This document shows positions 1-5,482 of a stretch of DNA of 7,774 nucleotides, one piece after another. Each line of letters starts with the position of its first letter. Position 1 is the first letter of the stretch. The notes under the pieces were generated by a model. The model ran no database searches. It worked only from the letters and a program-made list of their open reading frames with translations, and had not been told where the DNA came from. The position numbers and the translations under genes were made by a program. Source of the stretch: Fidelibacterota bacterium (GTDB taxonomy: Bacteria; Marinisomatota; Marinisomatia; Marinisomatales; UBA1611); NCBI GenBank assembly GCA_002694025.1, contig NZKX01000112.1, positions 1-7,774 of the forward strand, in the 5' to 3' direction.

Positions 1-1059
1 GCTTTCATTCCCTAGATTAAAATAACATTCGGCCTGAATAAAACTATTTTCATACCAGCTAACAAACTCTGGCTCCCACTGCATTCCATAGTGACCCGTT
101 ATATTTAACATAGAGGCACTCTGAATAGAATCTCCAGGACTCACACCAACAATATCTGGAGTACCATTACCAAGAAAATAAATGTTTAGGCGACTATCAT
201 TATCCCTTTCTAGCATATCGACTAATAGCTTCCCTGCGCCCATATAATCAGTGTTAGAAAGAATAAATTGGAACCAAACACTTCTTTCAGCAATGGAAGA
301 GCCATGAAGTGCTGTCCAGTCTCCATCTCCAGATTCATCTAAAATGCCAATTTCTGATTCTTGAAGAGCGATTTGATAGTAATCAGGGTTTACTTCAGCC
401 CAATTTAGATAGATTCTACTTCTAAGTGTATGAGCGGCAGCTATCCACTTATCAACATCAGCATTAAATGTGAAGTCGTATTCTGTAGGTAACGCAAAAG
501 TTTGACCTTTTTTAAAGTTTTCAATAGCATCATTAATCAATTCTAAAACCGCCAGGTGGACATCTTGCTGCGAGTCAAACTTAGGTTCAGCATATTCAGG
601 ATTGGCTGCCTGTGAATATGGAATGGCGCCCCATAAATCAGCTGCAGTAGAAAATAGAAGAGCCTCCCACATTTGAGATATAGCAAGTAAAACATATTTT
701 TCCTGCTCTTCAGCGACCTTTTGAGTAGTATTCAGGTCAATTAATCCGCCTGTACCGTACATTGCAGTCCATCTACCATTTGTATTGACATCGATAGGAT
801 CACAGTTAAAATCTCTGTAGTAATCTGTTTGCAAACCAGACATTTGTTGCATAAACATGGACACCACCCTATTGAGGTAGCCTTCCATAACACCATAAAT
901 GGTAACCTGAGAGCCCACTAATAAAGCCTCTGCAGAAACAACAGAAACATCATCGACTTCATTTGGATTTTGATCCAGAAGAGGGCCTGATAGAAAATCT
1001 TCACACCCCAAAAAAAGAACTAACATTGAAAAAAATACTATCTTAACTTTTTTTACCAT
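1..1059 (-). CDS. SusD/RagB-family outer-membrane lipoprotein, 3' end cut by window edge
   Basis: Reading the minus strand from ATG 1059-1057 gives 353 uninterrupted codons reaching base 1, so the gene continues past the left edge. SusD-like proteins are surface lipoproteins that cap a SusC channel and capture its ligand. Residues 1-18 form a short lipoprotein signal (KK, then a hydrophobic run) ending in the lipobox LFLG-C19. It is followed by EDFL, the usual start of mature SusD proteins. Around residues 130-151 lies W-E-x-L followed by ADLWGAIPYSQA, close to the conserved DLWGDIPYSEA block of the SusD-like group resembling Pfam SusD-like_2. The segment WIAAAHTLRSRIYLNWA (205-221) fits the helical TPR-like core. 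Full members usually have about 480-550 residues, so roughly the last quarter to third is missing. The start is 2 bases after the SusC stop, implying co-transcription and coupled translation. The leader has no Shine-Dalgarno sequence. The family call is firm; the ligand is unknown. Confidence 0.93.
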   Translation of the reverse strand, partial: MVKKVKIVFFSMLVLFLGCEDFLSGPLLDQNPNEVDDVSVVSAEALLVGSQVTIYGVMEGYLNRVVSMFMQQMSGLQTDYYRDFNCDPIDVNTNGRWTAMYGTGGLIDLNTTQKVAEEQEKYVLLAISQMWEALLFSTAADLWGAIPYSQAANPEYAEPKFDSQQDVHLAVLELINDAIENFKKGQTFALPTEYDFTFNADVDKWIAAAHTLRSRIYLNWAEVNPDYYQIALQESEIGILDESGDGDWTALHGSSIAERSVWFQFILSNTDYMGAGKLLVDMLERDNDSRLNIYFLGNGTPDIVGVSPGDSIQSASMLNITGHYGMQWEPEFVSWYENSFIQAECYFNLGNES

Positions 1060-1061
1060 AA

Positions 1062-4000
1062 CTACCAATTGATTTGAATTGCAAGATTCGCTCTCCATGT
1101 CTGAGGCTGATTGAAATAATCTTCCCCAGATATCCTATCCTGATACATATTTGTCTCGGGGTCCCATCCGCTATAATTTGTCCATGTTTTCAAATCTTGG
1201 GCGCTGAGTCTTACGGTTAAATTTGGATCCCCTAAATAGCCAAATTTAACGGAACCAAAATTATAACTTAATGCAATCTCTCTAAGTTTCATGTAGCTTG
1301 CATCCTCTATGTTATTTATGACATCTGTATTTCGCCCCATATAATTTTCGTATACATTTTGCGAATATGTAATTATTGTATCCTGACCAGGACCTAAAGC
1401 ACGATGCCCATGGTTGATCAGTTCTTGAAAGGTACCCTTTCCCCATTCAGTACTCACCCCTTCTTCGTAGCCAAACCAATCAGGATTGTCAAAGTCAGGA
1501 TGATATCTTCTATCTGTATCAGAATGAGTGCCCCACTCATACAAAGAGTTTTTTGTATAATTAGCAATATGTCCACCCATACTTATATCCAATAGACAAC
1601 TCAGTTTGATTTTTTTTCCTAATTTGATTTCATTGAAGAAACTACCTGTCCAATCTGGATTTGGGGCATATCCAGACCATATTTTTTCTGAATACATTAT
1701 TGGTAATCCATTTTTACCTATATAAACATCATTTTTTTTCCAATCATAATCTAAGGTGTCTATAGCAACATCAGGCGTGTTGATATCCAGATCGTGATCT
1801 ACAGCAAGTCCATGCCCGAATCTTGCCCAAGAAAGAACTTTAAATTCAGCATACTCATGTCCTGGTGAAACCTCACTAAACTTAGCTATGCCACGACTCG
1901 GGACTAAACTAGGATCCATAGCTTTTGCCATTTCACCATCCACTCCATTCATTTCTAACACAGTATTCTTATTTGAGGCGTAGATAAATTTTGAATCCAA
2001 CTTAAAACGTTTTCCATCTAATACTCTATAGTCAATTGTAAATTCCAGTCCATTATTTTGAATGGAAGCACCATTGGCTGTCATTTCATCTGCACCTGTT
2101 GATGGGATAACATCAATATCATATATAATATCTGTACTTATAGCATTGTATATGGTGGTTGAAATACCCATTTTACCATTAAATAACGACAGATCTGCTC
2201 CTGCCTCATACTCATTCCTCCTTTCAGGTCTTATGCGAAAATTACTTACAGCGTCATCAGATCTATATCCTGTTACACCATTGTAATTAAGACCAAGAGA
2301 AGCCTTTTCTCCAACAGAAAAAAGAGAAGGGGACGTATAGCCAGAAAAGATAGCATAGACCCTAGGCTCTTCTCCTGCCTGGCCATAGGCAAGTCTTAAT
2401 TTCCCGAAGTTAATGAAGTTAGGTTTGTAGAATTTTGAAAATTCCCATGCAGAGCTAAATTTAAAAAAATTATGTCTCCTATCAGCCGGACCAAAAGTTG
2501 AGGAACCATCGTTTCGTATTGCACTAGTTATATACAATTGGTCAAATAAATCCATGGTTCCTTGCATAAAATAGGATTCTAAGTGCACAAGAGATATATA
2601 TTGGTCTGCTGATAAAGACGAGTAGTTTTCTATTTGATAATAGTTAGGCAAGACTTGTTCTTCACCTGTTGTTTCAAATCTTTTCAAAGATCTACTATTA
2701 AGATTGTGGCCTGCCACTAACTTGATAGGCAATTTGTATAGTTTATTTAAATCAAGAGATAATGTTAAATTTGAGTCCCATTCTTGATCCAATATATCTT
2801 CATGTATAAATCTACCAACACCACCAATTCGATATGTTCCGATTGGCATAATATCATTTCTTTGATCGAGCGAGAAATCCGTGCCCAAAACATAATTTAA
2901 ACCCAACCAAGGGTTGACATCATAGCGAATTTTTACATTCCCATATGCTCTTTCAACTCCTTGAGTTTGAGACAGTTCGTAAAGCACCCAATATGGATTA
3001 TTCCATTTATGGCTACCATCTCTAGTCTCTGGATAGGGATCTGTAGAACTCCTGTGAAATTGTGTCGTGGGCTCTAGATAAGGTCTAAGGTTGAAATCTG
3101 GAGGAGTACTTAGCAATCCCTTTGCAAGACCATCAGTGCTATGAGCTCTAATTACCTGATTAGCATCTACCTTTGCGTAAGACATGCTACCTGTTAAAGT
3201 AATTTTGTCCGTTAGAAAGTGACTCCCTTTCAAACGAAAAGTTTTTCTTAAAAAGTCCGATGGGGTATTTCTGGTTGGCTGATGACCAAAAACAGAGCTC
3301 ACTGTTTTTTTGTATTCAGCAAAAGTCTGCCAGTGAGCCCTTTCATAACTTTCACTCATTGAAAAATAAAATGTGGTTTTTTCATTACCCCCCATGGCAG
3401 AAACTGTCTGTTCATAATTGTTCCCAATTTCAGTAATATCCTTAACGTGGTCATAAACTAAGTCTTGATCCCTATCTGAGTCATACCAAGGAGCGCCTTT
3501 CACATTCAGAATTTTCCCCCAAGAATAGGAGTTTCCGCCAACAAAATCACCTGCATCCCCCTGTCCAAAATGTTGTTGGAGAGGATAAATTTTATTCATC
3601 CCGCTGATACCGTAATTTGCCTTGTAAGTAATTTTTGTTTTTCCGGTAGTACCTGATTTTGTTGTAATTAGTATAACTCCATTAGAAGCTCTTGATCCAT
3701 AAATGGCAGATGCTGCAGCGCCTTTAAGTACTTCAATTGATTCTATATCATCCATATTTATGTCTGCCATCCTGCTTGACGATTCTGGATGACCCCTCTC
3801 ACTAGTCTCCCGGCCTCCAGAATCCAATGTTCTTGTACTTACAGGGCTACCGTCTACGATGACTAAGGGCTCATGCCCTCCTGAAATAGTACCAGTTCCT
3901 CGAATTCTAAAAAAAGCGTTGGTTCCTGCATCACCACTTGTTTTGCGAACCTCTAAACCTGGAACATTACCTCTTAATGCGGATACTAGACTAACTTCAG

Positions 4001-4427
4001 GAGAGTCTTCAACCTGCTCCTTGCGAACAGACTCAATAGACACTCCTAATTTTTTCGTCTCTTGCTCAATTCCAACTCCTGTAACGACTACAGATTCAAG
4101 TCGCATTACATCAGATGGGAGAGCAAAATTAATTTCAGCTTTATGATTAATTAATTCATTAAGATAAACTGTGTCGATTTTACTCTTATATCCAATATAA
4201 GAAGCTTTAATAAGAAATTGATTCTTTGAAGCATCCTGATAAACCTCAAAACTATAACTTCCGTTTGCATCTGTTGCAGTACCTGCGGAGCCCTCTAGAA
4301 CACTAACATTGGCCCCAATAAGCTCTTGACCAGATTCGCTTACAACTCTTCCTTTAATCATTATAAGATCATTCGCAAAAAGATGGGTACTGCAGAATGC
4401 AAAAATGCAAAATAGTAAATAATTCAT
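1062..4427 (-). CDS. SusC/RagA-family TonB-dependent outer-membrane transporter
   Basis: Complete 1121-residue protein that should form a 22-strand outer-membrane barrel importing a ligand delivered by its SusD partner, powered by TonB. Residues 1-18 are a signal peptide with likely cleavage at HLFA-ND. Residues 24-104 form a carboxypeptidase-regulatory-like beta domain (IKGRVVSESGQELIGANVSV, then GTATDANGSYSF). ESVVVTGVGIEQETKKLG (111-128) is the usual linker before the plug. The plug covers about 122-258, with FRIRGTGT, EPLVIVDGSPV and the SusC signature DIESIEVLKGAAASAIYGSR followed by ASNGVILITT. The remainder is barrel, including the late conserved region DLKTWTNYSGWDPETN. There is no STN domain before the regulatory-like domain, so it is unlikely to signal to an anti-sigma factor. 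The chain ends in Trp (AIQINW), not the more common Phe. The start 8 bases after the hydrolase stop is supported by the signal peptide. The substrate cannot be read from sequence. Confidence 0.96.
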   Translation of the reverse strand: MNYLLFCIFAFCSTHLFANDLIMIKGRVVSESGQELIGANVSVLEGSAGTATDANGSYSFEVYQDASKNQFLIKASYIGYKSKIDTVYLNELINHKAEINFALPSDVMRLESVVVTGVGIEQETKKLGVSIESVRKEQVEDSPEVSLVSALRGNVPGLEVRKTSGDAGTNAFFRIRGTGTISGGHEPLVIVDGSPVSTRTLDSGGRETSERGHPESSSRMADINMDDIESIEVLKGAAASAIYGSRASNGVILITTKSGTTGKTKITYKANYGISGMNKIYPLQQHFGQGDAGDFVGGNSYSWGKILNVKGAPWYDSDRDQDLVYDHVKDITEIGNNYEQTVSAMGGNEKTTFYFSMSESYERAHWQTFAEYKKTVSSVFGHQPTRNTPSDFLRKTFRLKGSHFLTDKITLTGSMSYAKVDANQVIRAHSTDGLAKGLLSTPPDFNLRPYLEPTTQFHRSSTDPYPETRDGSHKWNNPYWVLYELSQTQGVERAYGNVKIRYDVNPWLGLNYVLGTDFSLDQRNDIMPIGTYRIGGVGRFIHEDILDQEWDSNLTLSLDLNKLYKLPIKLVAGHNLNSRSLKRFETTGEEQVLPNYYQIENYSSLSADQYISLVHLESYFMQGTMDLFDQLYITSAIRNDGSSTFGPADRRHNFFKFSSAWEFSKFYKPNFINFGKLRLAYGQAGEEPRVYAIFSGYTSPSLFSVGEKASLGLNYNGVTGYRSDDAVSNFRIRPERRNEYEAGADLSLFNGKMGISTTIYNAISTDIIYDIDVIPSTGADEMTANGASIQNNGLEFTIDYRVLDGKRFKLDSKFIYASNKNTVLEMNGVDGEMAKAMDPSLVPSRGIAKFSEVSPGHEYAEFKVLSWARFGHGLAVDHDLDINTPDVAIDTLDYDWKKNDVYIGKNGLPIMYSEKIWSGYAPNPDWTGSFFNEIKLGKKIKLSCLLDISMGGHIANYTKNSLYEWGTHSDTDRRYHPDFDNPDWFGYEEGVSTEWGKGTFQELINHGHRALGPGQDTIITYSQNVYENYMGRNTDVINNIEDASYMKLREIALSYNFGSVKFGYLGDPNLTVRLSAQDLKTWTNYSGWDPETNMYQDRISGEDYFNQPQTWRANLAIQINW

Positions 4428-4435
4428 ATTTTTAA

Positions 4436-5458
4436 CTAAAAGATTGATCCTAAGTATTCTGTAAAGGTATTTGAAGAATATGTATTTGTGGTGTGACCCA
4501 AATTTGGTATGACGATGAAACCATGTTGATTATTTGGATAAACTAAATCAATATAAGTCTTATAATTCATATTTTTTTCATACCTATTATCTCCCAGAAA
4601 TTGATACTGACAGCCAGAAGTGATATCTCCTGTTTCTGTGTCTAGTTCGGCAATAAAGTAATCAACCTTGTTGGAAACAAAGTTATTTTCAGAATTTTCT
4701 TTACCTATACTAACCATGTAAGGGCTTAATGCATCAAGGCCATAAGGCCAATTATTATATATTTCACAATTTTCTAACACTGAAAGTGATCCATTTGATT
4801 GCAACCTTGTTGAATCGGTGTGAAGAAAATACTGATTATTTACAACTGAAAAATGAATATTTACATCCTTGTAGGCATTATCATATTTTGTTGAAGAATA
4901 CATGTGGACAAAAGCTGCACCTGACGAATGACCTGTGACCAAAATATTAGTAAGTTGAGGAAATTTATCCTTATCACTTAATTTGGATATTAATGAGTCA
5001 ATCAACTCAAACGTGCTCACGTTATTCCCATTAGAGTTTGAGTAGGACTGTAATCCCCATTTCCAAGAGGTCGTATTCCAATACCAATCGGATTCTAGGG
5101 ACTGCTCATATAGTGTATTGAACTTAGGAGACACGACTAAAACCTCATCTTTAAGGTTCTCTCCATTTATGACAGAAATCATTTTATCAAAATAATCGTC
5201 CGCATTTCTGCTGTGCCCATGAATGGTAATAACAGCACCTTTTACTTCAGAAATTGAATCCAAATGAAAAGATGAAAAAAACTGAAATGTTCCACCATTA
5301 ACACTCATGCTACTCAAACAATCATTTGATGAAGATAAACAAGGGTATTCAACTGTATTGGTATAATTTCCAGAAACATCTGTAATCTCAACAGAATTCT
5401 CACACCCTGTTTCAAATAGTAGCCATAATATAAATAGTCCTATTGCTAGTGGGCGCAT
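4436..5458 (-). CDS. Exported alpha/beta hydrolase (esterase/depolymerase-like), probable lipoprotein
   Basis: Complete 340-residue protein with an alpha/beta-hydrolase fold. Residues 1-18 are a hydrophobic export signal ending in ETG-C19, which suggests a lipoprotein although Glu at -3 is unusual. The oxyanion-hole region is ITIHGHSRNADDYF (77-90). The nucleophile elbow GHSSG (176-180) places the nucleophile at Ser178. The segment IAELDT (269-274) gives Asp273 as the likely acid, and PNLGHTT (318-324) gives His322. The layout, with HG-x-S/G-RNADDYF, a late E/N-DT motif, C-x-Y-Q-x-x-G-x-N-R and a final GH, matches a family of secreted bacterial hydrolases of about 350 residues that are mostly uncharacterised. 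Cys231 (ENCEIYNNWPYGL) and Cys283 lie in blocks I recall as conserved there; Cys40 and Cys47 could form a local disulfide. It sits directly upstream of SusC and should act on the same ligand outside the cytoplasm. An esterase role is inferred from the fold; amide or polyester substrates remain possible. Confidence 0.85.
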   Translation of the reverse strand: MRPLAIGLFILWLLFETGCENSVEITDVSGNYTNTVEYPCLSSSNDCLSSMSVNGGTFQFFSSFHLDSISEVKGAVITIHGHSRNADDYFDKMISVINGENLKDEVLVVSPKFNTLYEQSLESDWYWNTTSWKWGLQSYSNSNGNNVSTFELIDSLISKLSDKDKFPQLTNILVTGHSSGAAFVHMYSSTKYDNAYKDVNIHFSVVNNQYFLHTDSTRLQSNGSLSVLENCEIYNNWPYGLDALSPYMVSIGKENSENNFVSNKVDYFIAELDTETGDITSGCQYQFLGDNRYEKNMNYKTYIDLVYPNNQHGFIVIPNLGHTTNTYSSNTFTEYLGSIF

Positions 5459-5482
5459 TTTAAAATGACTTAGTGTTTATGG

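Noticed and set aside
1404..1595. Plus-strand open frame of 63 codons
   Set aside because: It lies wholly antisense to the conserved SusC barrel, and its translation shows no domain, signal or recognisable motif.
2062..2286. Plus-strand open frame of 74 codons with a hydrophobic stretch
   Set aside because: It is antisense to SusC, and the hydrophobic residues follow from the complementary codons. There is no supporting context.
3859..4146. Plus-strand open frame of 95 codons
   Set aside because: It is antisense to the highly conserved plug domain of SusC, so its openness is explained by the constraint on the real gene. The peptide looks low-complexity and unrelated to any family.
4729..4938. 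Plus-strand open frame of 69 codons
   Set aside because: It is antisense to the hydrolase, including the bases encoding its nucleophile elbow, and has no recognisable features.
5459..5482. Possible promoter or terminator between the secreted protein and the hydrolase
   Set aside because: The 24 bases hold no hairpin with a T-run and no Bacteroidota-type TAnnTTTG element at a sensible distance, so a shared transcript is the simpler reading.
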